A stretch of 64,000 nucleotides of DNA from Verrucomicrobiota bacterium JB022 (GCA_030673845.1 JAUTCQ010000004.1:1-64000), one strand, 5' to 3'. Shown: positions 45,355-54,640, numbered from the stretch's first letter. Numbers and translations: made by a program. The notes: generated by a model from the sequence alone, not told the origin.

Positions 45355-45425
45355 GACTGATTGGGTCTGGGTGAAAATGGAAAACTAAACCACTCGTCGT
45401 CGGGGGACGAAGAGGGAAAATCGTG

Positions 45426-45455
45426 AATAGAGAGGAGTATCAGAAAGAAAGTCAA
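45426..45455 (-). promoter_or_regulatory. candidate sigma70 promoter of the rpsM operon
   Basis: On the minus strand TTGACT (45450-45455) and TCTATT (45426-45431) are separated by 18 bases, five and four matches to the -35 and -10 consensus. It overlaps the last codons of map and points at rpsM. Confidence 0.45.
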
Positions 45456-46270
45456 CCCTTATCTACGAATTCCTTTTCGTACTGCCGGACGACTTTGCCG
45501 GCCCACGAATCGGGTAGTGTGAGGATTTCTGGTTCACCGTTGGTTACGAGCACCGTGTGCTCAAAGTGAGCGGCAAGGGAGCCGTCCTTGGTCCGTGCAG
45601 TCCAGCCATCGCTGTCCATCTTTACAGCCGAGCGACCGGCGGTGATCATGGGCTCGATCGCGAGCGTCATGCCCGGGCGCAGGTAGTCGCCCCGGTTGCG
45701 CGAACCGAAATTCGGAATCTGCGGCTCTTCGTGCATGCTGCGCCCCACGCCGTGGCCGACGAACTCGCGCACGATGCCGTAGCGCATGCGGCGCACATAC
45801 TTTTCCACCGCATTGGAAATGTAGCCCACACGGTGACCGCTGCGCGCTTCCTCGATCCCGAGGTAAAGGGACTGCTCCGTCACCTCCAACAGGCGGTAAG
45901 CCTCGTCGCTGATCTGCCCCACCCCGACGGTCCGGCAATTGTCGCCGATCCAGCCGTTGTGGACGAGCGATACGTCGACCGAGATGACATCGCCCTCCTC
46001 CAGCACGCGGCTCAACTTGCCGATACCGTGCACGATCTCGTCGTTGACCGAAAGGCAGGTGTAAGAAGGGAAGCGGTGGTTGCCGTGCCCGTAATTATAG
46101 CAGGCGCTCACCGCGCCGGCCGCTTCGATCAGCCGACGGCCCTCCTGGTCGAGGTCGTAGGTATTCACTCCCGGCTCCGCCAACTGGCACAACCGGTCCA
46201 GCACGTTCGCGGCGATCTTGCACGCCACGCGCATCTGCTCGATTTGTTCTGCGGTTTTTACCGGGATCAT
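45452..46270 (-). CDS. map: methionine aminopeptidase, type I
   Basis: 272 residues. Metal ligands of the pita-bread fold are visible: Asp in ISVDVSLVHNGWIGDNCRTV (two Asp), His in GHGVGRSMHEEP, Glu in AIEPMI and FEHTVLV. It removes the initiator methionine from nascent proteins. Lies between secY and rpsM, as in many bacteria where adk and infA also occur. Here those are missing. Confidence 0.96.
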   Translation of the reverse strand: MIPVKTAEQIEQMRVACKIAANVLDRLCQLAEPGVNTYDLDQEGRRLIEAAGAVSACYNYGHGNHRFPSYTCLSVNDEIVHGIGKLSRVLEEGDVISVDVSLVHNGWIGDNCRTVGVGQISDEAYRLLEVTEQSLYLGIEEARSGHRVGYISNAVEKYVRRMRYGIVREFVGHGVGRSMHEEPQIPNFGSRNRGDYLRPGMTLAIEPMITAGRSAVKMDSDGWTARTKDGSLAAHFEHTVLVTNGEPEILTLPDSWAGKVVRQYEKEFVDKG

Positions 46271-46336
46271 GATAACGACGACGCCCCGGCCGGTAAGGAC
46301 GGGGCGGAGAAACGCTCCATTAAAAAAGTGACAGCC

Positions 46337-47863
46337 TTAGAAAAGATACAGCATCAAGCCGTGGGCCAGCAGGCCGGAGCCGAGCAGCGCCAACAACCAG
46401 ATCCAGATCCGGCTGGTATTGGCAAAGGTGGCGACGTCCATGGCGGCGGCGGCAGTGCGGCTTTGGCTACGCCCCTTGATCCGGCCCTTCTTCAGGAAGC
46501 CGTCATAGTGGCGTTGCAGCAGGTAGGTCTCCACCTGGCGGAGGAAGTCGAGCAACACACCCACGATGATCAGCAGGCCCGTGCCGCCAAAAAACTGTGC
46601 AGCGGTGTAGGGAATCCCGAGGGAGTGGCTGACGAAATTGGGGAAGAGTGCGATGGCGACGAGGAACACGGCACCGGCCAGCGTCAGGCGCGTCATCACA
46701 AAGTCCAGATACTTGGCAGTATTGTCGCCCGGACGCACGCCGGGGATATAGCCACCGTAGCGCTTCAGGTCGTCCGCGATCTGGACGGGCTTGAACATCA
46801 TCGACACCCAGAGGAAGCTGAACGCGAAGATCGTGACGCCGAAGATGATGTAATAACCGATGTGCTCCGGGTTGAACCAGCTGCCGATCATGCTCAGCCC
46901 CTCGCCCAGCCACTCGACGTGGGGGTAGAGGAATGCGCCCGAGCGGTCGAAGATGTTGAGGCCAAACATCACGATCGCCGAAGCAAAGATGATCGGCATC
47001 ACGCCCGAGTAGTTGATCTTGAGCGGCAGATAGCTGCTCTGGCCGCCGAACACCTTCTTGCCCACCTGGCGGCGCGCATACTGGATGGGAATGCGGCGCA
47101 GGGCTTGAGTGATGGCCACCACCCCGACCGTCACCCCGATGAGCAGAGCGAGCATCGCCACCGCGTGGAAGAGGCCGAGCGTGGCCTGCTGGCCGACGGG
47201 AGCGGTGAAGAGCTGGGCCGTCTGCGTGATCGCACCCGGCAAGTCGGAAAGAATACCGACGGTGATCAGCAACGAAACGCCGTTGCCGATGCCCCGCTGG
47301 GTAATCTGCTCACCGATCCACATCAGGAGCATCACCCCAGCAGTCAGGAAAATGGTAGACGTGACCACGAAGGCCCAAGTGGGCTCCATGATCACGATGG
47401 GCCCGTAGGTACCCACGTCGTAATTCGAGAACAGTGCGTTGGGCCGCAGGAGCGTGCCCACCAGCATCAGGCCCTGGACCAAGCAAATGATCAGGGTGGC
47501 GTAGCGGGTGTACTGCGTCAGCTTCTGCTTCCCCGTCTCCCCTTCTTGCTGGAGGCGAGCCAGGGAGGGCCACACCGCCGCGAGCAACTGGAAGATGATC
47601 GAGGCGCTGATGTACGGCATGATGCCGAGGGCAAAGATCGCGCCTTTCAGCAACGCACCCCCGGTAAACATGTTGTAGAGCCCGACGAGAGAAGAGCCGC
47701 CCGAACGGGCCTGATCCGCAAAGAAATCCTGCAGCGGAGTCGGGTCCACCCCGGGCAACGGGATGTTGGCCCCCACCCGCGCAATGAAGAGCAGGAAGAG
47801 GGTTACGTAAATCTTCTCCCGGAGTTCGGGGATTTTGAAGCTATTGACGAAGGCCGATAACAT
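46337..47863 (-). CDS. secY: preprotein translocase subunit SecY
   Basis: 508 residues, ten membrane helices. FVNSFKIPELREKIYVTLFLLFIAR at the N-terminus, the plug and pore region GANIPLPGVDP, GIGNGVSLLIT, and the cytoplasmic loop with YARRQVGKKVFGGQSSYLPLKIN. C-terminal extension is longer than E. coli SecY. It forms the protein-conducting channel of the inner membrane with SecE and SecG. Between rplO and map. Confidence 0.97.
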   Translation of the reverse strand: MLSAFVNSFKIPELREKIYVTLFLLFIARVGANIPLPGVDPTPLQDFFADQARSGGSSLVGLYNMFTGGALLKGAIFALGIMPYISASIIFQLLAAVWPSLARLQQEGETGKQKLTQYTRYATLIICLVQGLMLVGTLLRPNALFSNYDVGTYGPIVIMEPTWAFVVTSTIFLTAGVMLLMWIGEQITQRGIGNGVSLLITVGILSDLPGAITQTAQLFTAPVGQQATLGLFHAVAMLALLIGVTVGVVAITQALRRIPIQYARRQVGKKVFGGQSSYLPLKINYSGVMPIIFASAIVMFGLNIFDRSGAFLYPHVEWLGEGLSMIGSWFNPEHIGYYIIFGVTIFAFSFLWVSMMFKPVQIADDLKRYGGYIPGVRPGDNTAKYLDFVMTRLTLAGAVFLVAIALFPNFVSHSLGIPYTAAQFFGGTGLLIIVGVLLDFLRQVETYLLQRHYDGFLKKGRIKGRSQSRTAAAAMDVATFANTSRIWIWLLALLGSGLLAHGLMLYLF

Positions 47864-47947
47864 GGGTCTCTGGCACGACAGGATATTCGGGCGGCGCTAG
47901 CAAGGGTGAAAAAGCCTCACCCTTGCCAACAGACAAAAAGGCGGAAG

Positions 47948-48427
47948 TTACTCCGCCGAATTGTCGCTCTCGGCTTCGACCGTTTCCGGCGAGGTCAGCT
48001 CGATCTTGCCGCCGGCCTGTTCGATCTTGGCGCGAGCGGAAGCCGACAGCTTGTCGGCCTTGACCGTCAGCGCACGGGAGAGATCGCCATCGCCGAGGAT
48101 CTTGATCAGGCCCGCGCTGCGGCGGATGAGGCCGGCCTTGACGAGGGACTCGCGGTCCACCACGTCGCCTTGCACGAGTTCGAGCTCGGAGACGTTGACC
48201 ACGTCGTAGCGGGTCGTGAAGCGGAAGTTGGAGAAACCGCGCTTGGGCAGCTTACGGTAGAGGGGCACGTGACCGGATTCGAAACCGGGGCGCATGCCGC
48301 CGCCAGAGCGGGCCAATTGACCCTTCTGGCCCTTACCGGCCGTCTTACCGTTACCGCTACCTTCACCACGGCCGACGCGCTTGCGCTTACGGAAGCCGCC
48401 GCTCTTGGGCAAATTATGCAGTCGCAT
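47948..48427 (-). CDS. rplO: 50S ribosomal protein L15
   Basis: 159 residues. MRLHNLPKSGGFRKRKRVGRG, GSGNGKTAGKGQKGQLARSGG and the C-terminal KADKLSASARAKIEQAGGKIEL. A short acidic tail (SPETVEAESDNSAE) follows. Directly follows rpsE across 35 bases, leaving no room for rpmD (L30). Confidence 0.96.
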   Translation of the reverse strand: MRLHNLPKSGGFRKRKRVGRGEGSGNGKTAGKGQKGQLARSGGGMRPGFESGHVPLYRKLPKRGFSNFRFTTRYDVVNVSELELVQGDVVDRESLVKAGLIRRSAGLIKILGDGDLSRALTVKADKLSASARAKIEQAGGKIELTSPETVEAESDNSAE

Positions 48428-48462
48428 GACTTATGAAATGGGTTCGGAGGTTGGAGCCGAAG

Positions 48463-49254
48463 TTACTCGGCCTTGAGCAGTTCACGGATGGCTTCCGGCG
48501 TGCGCATCTGCTTGAGCGCGTCGAGCGTGGCGTGAACCATCGCTGCCGGGTTGTTGGAGCCGAGGCTCTTCGTCAGCACGTCCTTCACGCCAGCGGCTTC
48601 GAGGACGGCGCGCACCCCACCACCAGCGATAACACCGGTACCGGCAACGGCCGGCTTGAGGAGCACCTTGCCGCCATCGTGTTCGCCGAGGGCCTGGTGC
48701 GGGATCGTGTTGTTCTTCAAGGCTACCGGGCGCATGTTTTTCTTGGCGCGCTCAGTCCCCTTGCGAATGCACTCGGGCACTTCCTTGGCCTTGCCGTAAC
48801 CGATGCCGACATTGCCTTCCTGGTCGCCCACCACCACAAGGGCGGAGAAGCTGAAACGGCGACCACCGGCCACGACCTTGGCGCAACGGTTGATGTGCAC
48901 GACCTTCTCGAAGATCGCTTCTTCTTCCTGTTGCTGCTGCTGGGGTTGACCACGGTCGCCACGTCCACGACCACCGGGGCCACGGCCGCCAGGGCCACGA
49001 CCACCACCGGGGCCACCACGGCCACCACCGGGACCGCCGCGGCCACGGCCACCGCCGAAGCCACCGCGACCACCACGGCCACCTTGGTTAGGTTCTTCCA
49101 ATGGGCGGTCCACCTTGCCCACCACAGCGCTGGTGCGCTCGCGGGCGGGGCGTTGTGCCACGATGTCGCCCTCCGGGGCCTGGGGAGCCTTCGGCGCCTG
49201 GGGCGCGCGAATCGGCGAAGCGGGTTGCTGCTCTTGATTGCTTTCGTCGCTCAT
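48463..49254 (-). CDS. rpsE: 30S ribosomal protein S5 with RGG-rich N-terminal extension
   Basis: 263 residues from ATG 49254 against about 165 in most bacteria. S5 proper begins about residue 113 ([23 protein letters not shown]), with [14 protein letters not shown] and [19 protein letters not shown]. The first 112 residues are disordered: a Pro/Ala stretch ([12 protein letters not shown]), then a Gly/Arg tract at about 58-102 with repeated RGG and GGRG, and a run of Gln (105-109). RGG tracts usually bind RNA. ATG 49305 would extend further but is less likely. The codons for the tract are Gly/Arg repeats, unlike neighbours. Confidence 0.93.
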   Translation of the reverse strand: MSDESNQEQQPASPIRAPQAPKAPQAPEGDIVAQRPARERTSAVVGKVDRPLEEPNQGGRGGRGGFGGGRGRGGPGGGRGGPGGGRGPGGRGPGGRGRGDRGQPQQQQQEEEAIFEKVVHINRCAKVVAGGRRFSFSALVVVGDQEGNVGIGYGKAKEVPECIRKGTERAKKNMRPVALKNNTIPHQALGEHDGGKVLLKPAVAGTGVIAGGGVRAVLEAAGVKDVLTKSLGSNNPAAMVHATLDALKQMRTPEAIRELLKAE

Positions 49255-49267
49255 GTCGAGGGGAGGG

Positions 49268-49633
49268 CTAGAATTGGATGCCGGTGGCGCGCACGGCGTC
49301 GGCAAATTCCTTCACGCGGCCATGGTAGGGACGGCCGTGACGGTCGAAAACGACCGTGGTGAGGTTGGCGTTCTTGAGGGCCTCGCCGAAGCGGGTACCT
49401 AGCGCGCGGGCGCTTTCGATATTGGAGGCCAACTTCTCATCTACGAGGCCCTTGGACATGGTCGAGAGGCCTGCCAGCGTCTTGCCGGAAACATCGTCGA
49501 TCGCCTGGGCGTAGATGTGCTTGTTGGTGAAGCTCACGCAAAGACGAGGGCGCTCAGCGGTGCCCTGGATCTTCTTGCGGATACGCCAGACACGCTTCTG
49601 GCGGAGCATCTTTTTACGTTCTAAAGAATTCAT
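49268..49633 (-). CDS. rplR: 50S ribosomal protein L18
   Basis: 121 residues. Starts [22 protein letters not shown], then [20 protein letters not shown] and the C-terminal [23 protein letters not shown]. Binds 5S rRNA in the central protuberance. Between rplF and rpsE. Confidence 0.97.
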   Translation of the reverse strand: MNSLERKKMLRQKRVWRIRKKIQGTAERPRLCVSFTNKHIYAQAIDDVSGKTLAGLSTMSKGLVDEKLASNIESARALGTRFGEALKNANLTTVVFDRHGRPYHGRVKEFADAVRATGIQF

Positions 49634-49680
49634 GGTGCGATTACGCTCGGTGTGAGGGGGTTACGCGACGCGGGCGGTCA

Positions 49681-50223
49681 TTAACCAGCCTTCTTGCCTT
49701 CCTTGCGGATGACATAGTCGCCGTCGATGGTCACGCCCTTGCCCTTATAAGGCTCAACCGGGTAGTAACGCTTCACTTGGGCGGCGAATTCGCCGACCAT
49801 CTGCTTGTCGATACCCTGGACCTTGACCTTGGTATTTTCGGCCACCGTTACGGTCAGGCCGTCGGCGATCGGGTGCTTGATGTCGTGGCTATAGCCGAGG
49901 TTCAGCTCGAGGACCTTGCCCTTCACGGCGGCCTTGAAGCCGACGCCCGTGATGGTGAGGTTCTTCTCGTAACCGTTGACGACGCCATGGACCATGCCGT
50001 TGATCACGCTGCGCACGGTGCCATGCATCGCGCGGCTGAACGTGTTACGACGGTTGATGGGGTCGACGACGATCTGGTTGTCTTCCAGTTTGATCGTCAC
50101 GGCCTTCGTGTCGAAAGACTTCTCGAGCTTGCCCTTCGGGCCCTCGATCTTGACCGTGCCATTGTTCACTTCGGCCTTCACCTTGGCGGGAAGGACGACG
50201 GGGAGTTTGCCAATACGGCTCAT
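49681..50223 (-). CDS. rplF: 50S ribosomal protein L6
   Basis: 180 residues. MSRIGKLPVVLPAKVKAEVN, GPKGKLEKSF, GVGFKAAVKGKVLELNLGYSH and the final EPYKGKGVTIDGDYVIRKEGKKAG. Sits near the factor-binding site. Between rpsH and rplR. Confidence 0.97.
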   Translation of the reverse strand: MSRIGKLPVVLPAKVKAEVNNGTVKIEGPKGKLEKSFDTKAVTIKLEDNQIVVDPINRRNTFSRAMHGTVRSVINGMVHGVVNGYEKNLTITGVGFKAAVKGKVLELNLGYSHDIKHPIADGLTVTVAENTKVKVQGIDKQMVGEFAAQVKRYYPVEPYKGKGVTIDGDYVIRKEGKKAG

Positions 50224-50250
50224 GGATACAGTTCTCCGGTCGTTTGAGGG

Positions 50251-50643
50251 TTACCAGACGGAGCAGATCATCTCCCCACCAATGTTCTGGCGGCGGGCGT
50301 CGCGATCCTTCAGCACGCCCTTGGACGTGGTGAGGATACCGAGGCCGAGGCCACCCAGAGTGCGGGGGATGTCGCGGGATTGGAAATACATGCGGCGGCC
50401 CGGGGTGCTGACGCGGCGGATGCCGGTAAGCGCGGGCTGGTCGTCCACATACTTGAGGGTCAGCACGAGGGTCTTGTGCCCGTACTGGTCGGCGCCTTCG
50501 GAGAAGTCACGGATGTAGCCTTCGTCGCGCAGGATCTGGGCGATGGCAACGTGAATCTTCGAGTAACGGCCGGTGCAGGTATCCTTGCCGGCGCGGTAGG
50601 CGTTACGAATGATGGTAATAAAGTCGCTGATGGTGTCGGACAT
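50251..50643 (-). CDS. rpsH: 30S ribosomal protein S8
   Basis: 130 residues. MSDTISDFITIIRNAYRAGK, EGYIRDF, and the C-terminal STPGRRMYFQSRDIPRTLGGLGLGILTTSKGVL. Binds helix 21 of 16S rRNA and in many bacteria represses its own operon. Between rpsN and rplF. Confidence 0.97.
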   Translation of the reverse strand: MSDTISDFITIIRNAYRAGKDTCTGRYSKIHVAIAQILRDEGYIRDFSEGADQYGHKTLVLTLKYVDDQPALTGIRRVSTPGRRMYFQSRDIPRTLGGLGLGILTTSKGVLKDRDARRQNIGGEMICSVW

Positions 50644-50679
50644 GGCTCTAGCGGTCGATGGTTGCGGCCAGCTGGTGGT

Positions 50680-50985
50680 TTACCAGGACGACTTGGTCAC
50701 GCCCGGGATCTTGCCCTGCGAGGCGAGCTCGCGGAAGGTGATCCGGCTGACGCCGTACTTGCGGATATAGGCGCGGGGGCGCCCGGTGATGCTGCAGCGA
50801 TTGCGGATGCGAATCTTGCTGGAGTTGCGGGGCAACTTGGCCAGCTTGCGCTGCGCACTGTAGAAGTCCTCATCCGTGGATTCCGGATCGGCCATGACGC
50901 GCTTCAGCTCGGCCCGCTTGGCGGCAAACTTCTCGACGAGGCGGATGCGCTTCTTGTTACGTTCGATCATTCCCTTCTTGGCCAT
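50680..50985 (-). CDS. rpsN: 30S ribosomal protein S14, zinc-free long form
   Basis: 101 residues. [41 protein letters not shown] and [15 protein letters not shown]. It lacks the CxxC pairs of the short zinc form. 36 bases upstream of rpsH and 14 bases downstream of rplE. Confidence 0.96.
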   Translation of the reverse strand: MAKKGMIERNKKRIRLVEKFAAKRAELKRVMADPESTDEDFYSAQRKLAKLPRNSSKIRIRNRCSITGRPRAYIRKYGVSRITFRELASQGKIPGVTKSSW

Positions 50986-50999
50986 AGTATCGTGCTGGT

Positions 51000-51575
51000 T
51001 TAGGCGTTGGCGGCGGCGGGTTCTTGCGCGTTGTTGCGCTTGCGGAAGGGCATGCCGAGCTTGCGGAGCAGCTCACGCCCTTGTTCGTCGTTGGAGGCGG
51101 TCGTCACGATACAGATATCGAGGCCCATCTGGCGCTTGGCGCCGTCTTGCGGGATTTCCGGGAAGATCGTGATGTCGCTGATCCCCAGGGTGAAGTTACC
51201 CGAACCGTCCAGCTTGTCGTTCACGCCGCGGAAGTCGCGGATCGAAGGCAGACAGATGGCGATGGTCTTGTAGAGGAAGTGCCACATCGCGGCACCGCGC
51301 AGGGTCACCTTGGCCCCGATGGGCATGCCCTCGCGCAGCTTGAAATTGGAGATGCTCTTGCGGGCCTTGGTGATGATCGCCTTCTGGCCGGCAATGGAGC
51401 TAAGGTCGCGCACGCTTTCCTCGATCTGGCCCTTGTCCAGCGTCGCATTGAAGCCGGAGTTGAGCACGATCTTTTCGAGACGAGGAATCAGGTGCACGTT
51501 CGCCAGGCCGAGTTCCTTTTGCAACTCGGCGGCGACGACCTTCTCGTAATGTTCCTGGAGAAATGGTTTTGGCAT
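51000..51575 (-). CDS. rplE: 50S ribosomal protein L5
   Basis: 191 residues from ATG 51575 ([10 protein letters not shown]). The longer frame to 51671 runs into the rplX junction. Motifs: [65 protein letters not shown]. Binds 5S rRNA and touches P-site tRNA. Between rplX and rpsN. Confidence 0.97.
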   Translation of the reverse strand: MPKPFLQEHYEKVVAAELQKELGLANVHLIPRLEKIVLNSGFNATLDKGQIEESVRDLSSIAGQKAIITKARKSISNFKLREGMPIGAKVTLRGAAMWHFLYKTIAICLPSIRDFRGVNDKLDGSGNFTLGISDITIFPEIPQDGAKRQMGLDICIVTTASNDEQGRELLRKLGMPFRKRNNAQEPAAANA

Positions 51576-51654
51576 CTTGCTTTGGTTTCGCGGTTTCCTG
51601 GGGCCGATACCGACCGTGCCCCTGTGGACCTCTGAAACAGTTGAATGTGTAAAT

Positions 51655-51909
51655 TTATTTCTTGGCGGCAACCTTGCCGTCGTAACGGCTGGCCAGCATC
51701 ACGTTCGAAATGTGGATCGGGGCTTCGCGCTCGATGATGCCGCCGGGCTCGCTCTCGGAGCGGGGCTTCTCGTGGTGCTTGCGCTTGTTCACGCCTTCGA
51801 GCAACACGCGGTTCTTCTTGACGAGAACCTGCATCACCTTGGCGCGGGTACCGCGGGCATTGCCGGCGATGACGACGACTTCGTCGCCTGCTTTGATTTC
51901 GGTGCTCAT
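51655..51909 (-). CDS. rplX: 50S ribosomal protein L24
   Basis: 84 residues. KAGDEVVVIAGNARGTRAKVMQVLVKKNRV (KOW motif) and GINKRKHHEKP-like KRKHHEKPRSESEPGGIIEREAPIHISNVML. Starts one base after the rplN stop. Confidence 0.95.
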   Translation of the reverse strand: MSTEIKAGDEVVVIAGNARGTRAKVMQVLVKKNRVLLEGVNKRKHHEKPRSESEPGGIIEREAPIHISNVMLASRYDGKVAAKK

Positions 51910-51910
51910 G

Positions 51911-52276
51911 TTAAAGGACCTCCGGGGCGAGGGAGATGATCTTCATGTAGCGCTTTTGGCGCAGCTCGCGAGCGATCGGGCCATAGACACGATTGCCACG
52001 GGGCGCACCATCCGCGTTGATGAGGACGACGGCGTTGTTGTCGAAGCGCAGGTAGCTGCCATCCGCGCGGCGGATCGGGTAGCGGGTGCGCACGATCACG
52101 GCGCGGTGCACGGCGCCCTTCTTCACGGCAGCGTCGGGAGAAGAATCGCGAATGTGCACGATCACTTCGTCGCCAACGGCGGCAGTGCGGGTGGGCTGGC
52201 CGAGGCGGCGGATCATTTTGGCCTTCTTGGCGCCGGTATTATCGGCGACATCGACCATGCTTTCCATCTGAATCAT
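51911..52276 (-). CDS. rplN: 50S ribosomal protein L14
   Basis: 121 residues, ATG 52276 (MIQMESMVDVADNTGAKKAK). Near-universal blocks: GDEVIVHIRDSSPDAAVKKGAVHRAVIVRT, NAVVLINADGAPRGNRVYGPIARELRQ. Core 50S protein at the 30S interface. Between rpsQ and rplX. Confidence 0.97.
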   Translation of the reverse strand: MIQMESMVDVADNTGAKKAKMIRRLGQPTRTAAVGDEVIVHIRDSSPDAAVKKGAVHRAVIVRTRYPIRRADGSYLRFDNNAVVLINADGAPRGNRVYGPIARELRQKRYMKIISLAPEVL

Positions 52277-52302
52277 GGGAGTATCTCCTTTTCAGATAAA
52301 GG

Positions 52303-52578
52303 TTAACCGATCACAGGGGCCTTTTCGACCACCTCGACAACGCGGAAGCGCTTGAGCTTGCTCAGCGGGCGCGTTTCCATGATCAGGACGCGGTCGCCCA
52401 CGCCAGCTTCATTCTTCTCGTCGTGCACGTGCACCACGGTCTTCCGCTTCACTTCCTTCTGATAGAGGGGGTGGCGGACTTTGTAATCGTACGTCACCTT
52501 AATGCTCTTGTCTCCGGAGCGGGAAGTGACTTGGCCGAAAATCGTCTTACGGCTATTGCGTTGGGCCGACTCGCTCAT
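52303..52578 (-). CDS. rpsQ: 30S ribosomal protein S17
   Basis: 91 residues. RKTIFGQVTSRSGDKSIKVTYDYKVRHPLYQK, VHVHDEKNEAGVGDRVLIMETRPLSKLKRFRVVEVVEKA. An early 16S rRNA binder with an OB fold. Between rpmC and rplN. Confidence 0.96.
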   Translation of the reverse strand: MSESAQRNSRKTIFGQVTSRSGDKSIKVTYDYKVRHPLYQKEVKRKTVVHVHDEKNEAGVGDRVLIMETRPLSKLKRFRVVEVVEKAPVIG

Positions 52579-52591
52579 GTAGCTAAATTAG

Positions 52592-52807
52592 TTAAGCCTG
52601 GGCGGGGGTCGCCTGGCGGTTCTTTTCGTTGATGACCGTGAGGAGTCGCGCGATGTCGCGGCGGTGCTCCTTGAGGAGGTGGGATTTCTCCAGTTGGCCG
52701 GTCAGCTTGTCGAGGCGGGCCTTCAGGAGTTTCTCCTGGAGGTCGCGCAGCTGCTTTTCAAGCTCGGCCACGGAATGTTCGCGAAGGGTTTTCGTTTCAA
52801 GCGCCAT
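52592..52807 (-). CDS. rpmC: 50S ribosomal protein L29
   Basis: 71 residues. TLREHSVAELEKQLRDLQEKLLKARLDKLTGQLEKSHLLKEHRRDIARLLTVINEK is the expected two-helix hairpin. It sits at the tunnel exit next to L23 and helps dock signal recognition particle. 13 bases before rpsQ. Confidence 0.95.
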   Translation of the reverse strand: MALETKTLREHSVAELEKQLRDLQEKLLKARLDKLTGQLEKSHLLKEHRRDIARLLTVINEKNRQATPAQA

Positions 52808-52827
52808 GGTTGGACAATGGGTTGAGG

Positions 52828-53244
52828 TTATTGACCGTCCTTGGTGATGAAGCGACAGCGCATCGGCAGCTTGCCGTCCGCCAGGCGGAAGGCTTCGCGA
52901 GCGAGCGTGGCGCTGACCCCGGAGAGTTCGAAGAGGATGAAACCGGGGCGGATATTGGCGGCCCAGTATTCGACCCCACCCTTACCTTTACCCTGACGGG
53001 TTTCGGCAGGCTTCTTGGTCACCGGCTGGTGCGGGAAGACGCGGATCCAGACTTTACCCTTACGAGAAAGGTAGCGGTTGATCGCGACACGAGCGGCTTC
53101 GATCTGCTGAGCGGAAAGAAGGCCACGGTCGAGCGTCTGAATGCCAAATTCACCGAAGGCCAAGGTGTCACCACCCTTGGCGTTGCCGCGATTGCGACCC
53201 CGCTGAGCCTTCCGGTACTTCGTGCGTTTGGGCATTAAAGGCAT
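52828..53244 (-). CDS. rplP: 50S ribosomal protein L16
   Basis: 138 residues from ATG 53244 (MPLMPKR). An ATG three codons later fits the usual MPKRTKYRK start as well. Motifs [44 protein letters not shown], and [27 protein letters not shown]. Near the A-site tRNA elbow. Between rpsC and rpmC. Confidence 0.97.
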   Translation of the reverse strand: MPLMPKRTKYRKAQRGRNRGNAKGGDTLAFGEFGIQTLDRGLLSAQQIEAARVAINRYLSRKGKVWIRVFPHQPVTKKPAETRQGKGKGGVEYWAANIRPGFILFELSGVSATLAREAFRLADGKLPMRCRFITKDGQ

Positions 53245-53280
53245 GGCGCGAAGAAAGTTAGATCGTTAAAAATTACGGGT

Positions 53281-53922
53281 TTAGAGGCTCAGCGGCTTCT
53301 CGCCGTCGGGCAGGCAGAGCCAGCACTTGACGCCGATAATGCCGTAAACGGTACGGGCTTCAGCGAAGCCGTAGTCGATATTGGCGCGGAGGGTGTGCAG
53401 GGGCACACGGCCGGAGCGGGTGGTCTCCGTGCGAGCGATGTCAGAACCGCCGAGGCGGCCAGACACTTGCAAACGGATACCGTCGGCGCCGAGGCTCATC
53501 GTGCTTTGCACGGCCTTCTTCATCGCGCGGCGGAAGGAGATGCGGCGCTCGAGCTGCAAGGCCACCGATTCGGCGACGAGCTGGGCCACGAGGTCGGGCT
53601 TCTTCACTTCCTGGATGTCGAGGATGAGGTCGCGGCCCACCATCTTGGCGAGTTGCTCCTTCACCTTCTCAAGCTCTTGGCCCTTACGGCCAATCACCAT
53701 ACCCGGGCGGGCGGTGTAGACCTTGACGCGCACGCGCTGGCCGGCCCGCTCGATGAAGATGCGGGGGACTGCGGCGTAGCGGAACTTCTCTTCGAGGAAC
53801 TTCCGGATACGGTAGTCTTCGTTGAGGTTGGCGCCGAAGTCTTGCTTGCGCGCAAACCAGCGGGATTGCCAGTCGCGGCGGACGGCGAGACGAAAACCGA
53901 TTGGATTAACTTTTTGTCCCAT
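53281..53922 (-). CDS. rpsC: 30S ribosomal protein S3
   Basis: 213 residues. MGQKVNPIGFRLAVRRDWQSRW, KH domain GRKGQELEKVKEQLA, VAQLVAESVALQLERRISFRRAMK, GRLGGSDIARTETTRSGRVPLHTLRANIDYGFAEA, and GIIGVKCWLCLPDGE. Part of the mRNA entry channel. Between rplV and rplP. Confidence 0.97.
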   Translation of the reverse strand: MGQKVNPIGFRLAVRRDWQSRWFARKQDFGANLNEDYRIRKFLEEKFRYAAVPRIFIERAGQRVRVKVYTARPGMVIGRKGQELEKVKEQLAKMVGRDLILDIQEVKKPDLVAQLVAESVALQLERRISFRRAMKKAVQSTMSLGADGIRLQVSGRLGGSDIARTETTRSGRVPLHTLRANIDYGFAEARTVYGIIGVKCWLCLPDGEKPLSL

Positions 53923-53936
53923 GGTGCGTGCGGGGC

Positions 53937-54329
53937 TTAGTGGGCGTGAGCGTGGTTGTGGTCGTGATCATGATCGTGGTGGTGATCATGGGCGGGGACC
54001 TGCTCGGCCAGAACGATGGTCAGGTGGCTGGTCGGCTTGCGGATGGGCTTGGCCGAACCACGAGCGCCGGGGCGAAAGCGACGGAACACGGGGCCTTGGT
54101 CAGCCTTGGCCGTGCGCACCACGAGGTGGTCGGAATTCAGGTTGAAGTTGTTCTCGGCGTTGGCGATCGCGCTCTTGAGGACGGCCTCGTAGAGCTTAGC
54201 GGCCTTGCGCGGGATGAACTTCAACAGGTCCATCGCCTCCTGGGCAGGTCGGCCCTGGATCACGCGGGCCACGTCTCGAGCCTTCTTGGGCGAGATGCGC
54301 GCGCTTTGGGTGGATGCTTTAACTTCCAT
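53937..54329 (-). CDS. rplV: 50S ribosomal protein L22 with His/Asp-rich C-terminal tail
   Basis: 130 residues. Standard L22 over the first 110 (MEVKASTQSARISPKKARDVARVIQGRPAQEAM, AENNFNLNSDHLVVRTAKADQGP, and the exit-tunnel hairpin RRFRPGARGSAKPIRKPTSHLTIVL). The last 20 residues are almost only His and Asp in alternation (HDHHHDHDHDHNHAHAH). This looks like a metal-binding appendage and is not found on usual L22. Between rpsS and rpsC. Confidence 0.95.
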   Translation of the reverse strand: MEVKASTQSARISPKKARDVARVIQGRPAQEAMDLLKFIPRKAAKLYEAVLKSAIANAENNFNLNSDHLVVRTAKADQGPVFRRFRPGARGSAKPIRKPTSHLTIVLAEQVPAHDHHHDHDHDHNHAHAH

Positions 54330-54349
54330 GACTTGCGGGGAGGCGGAAA

Positions 54350-54619
54350 TTACTTCTTGGAGCTGGGTTGGTGACCCTTGAAGGTCCGCGTGGGCGAGAA
54401 TTCGCCCAACTTGTGGCCAACCATGTTTTCAGTGATGTGCACCGGGACGAAGCCCTTGCCGTTATGCACATCCAAGTTCAGACCGACGAACTCCGGGGTG
54501 ATCGTGGAACGACGCGACCAGGTCTTGAGCGGACGCTTGTCGTCCTTTTCCTGCGCGGCGAGCACCTTGTCCCAGAGGCCGGGGTCAACGAAGAAACCTT
54601 TTTTCAGTGAGCGTGCCAT
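54350..54619 (-). CDS. rpsS: 30S ribosomal protein S19
   Basis: 89 residues. [74 protein letters not shown]. Sits in the 30S head next to S13. Between rplB and rplV. Confidence 0.97.
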   Translation of the reverse strand: MARSLKKGFFVDPGLWDKVLAAQEKDDKRPLKTWSRRSTITPEFVGLNLDVHNGKGFVPVHITENMVGHKLGEFSPTRTFKGHQPSSKK

Positions 54620-54640
54620 TTCTGGTAACGGAGAACGGGG

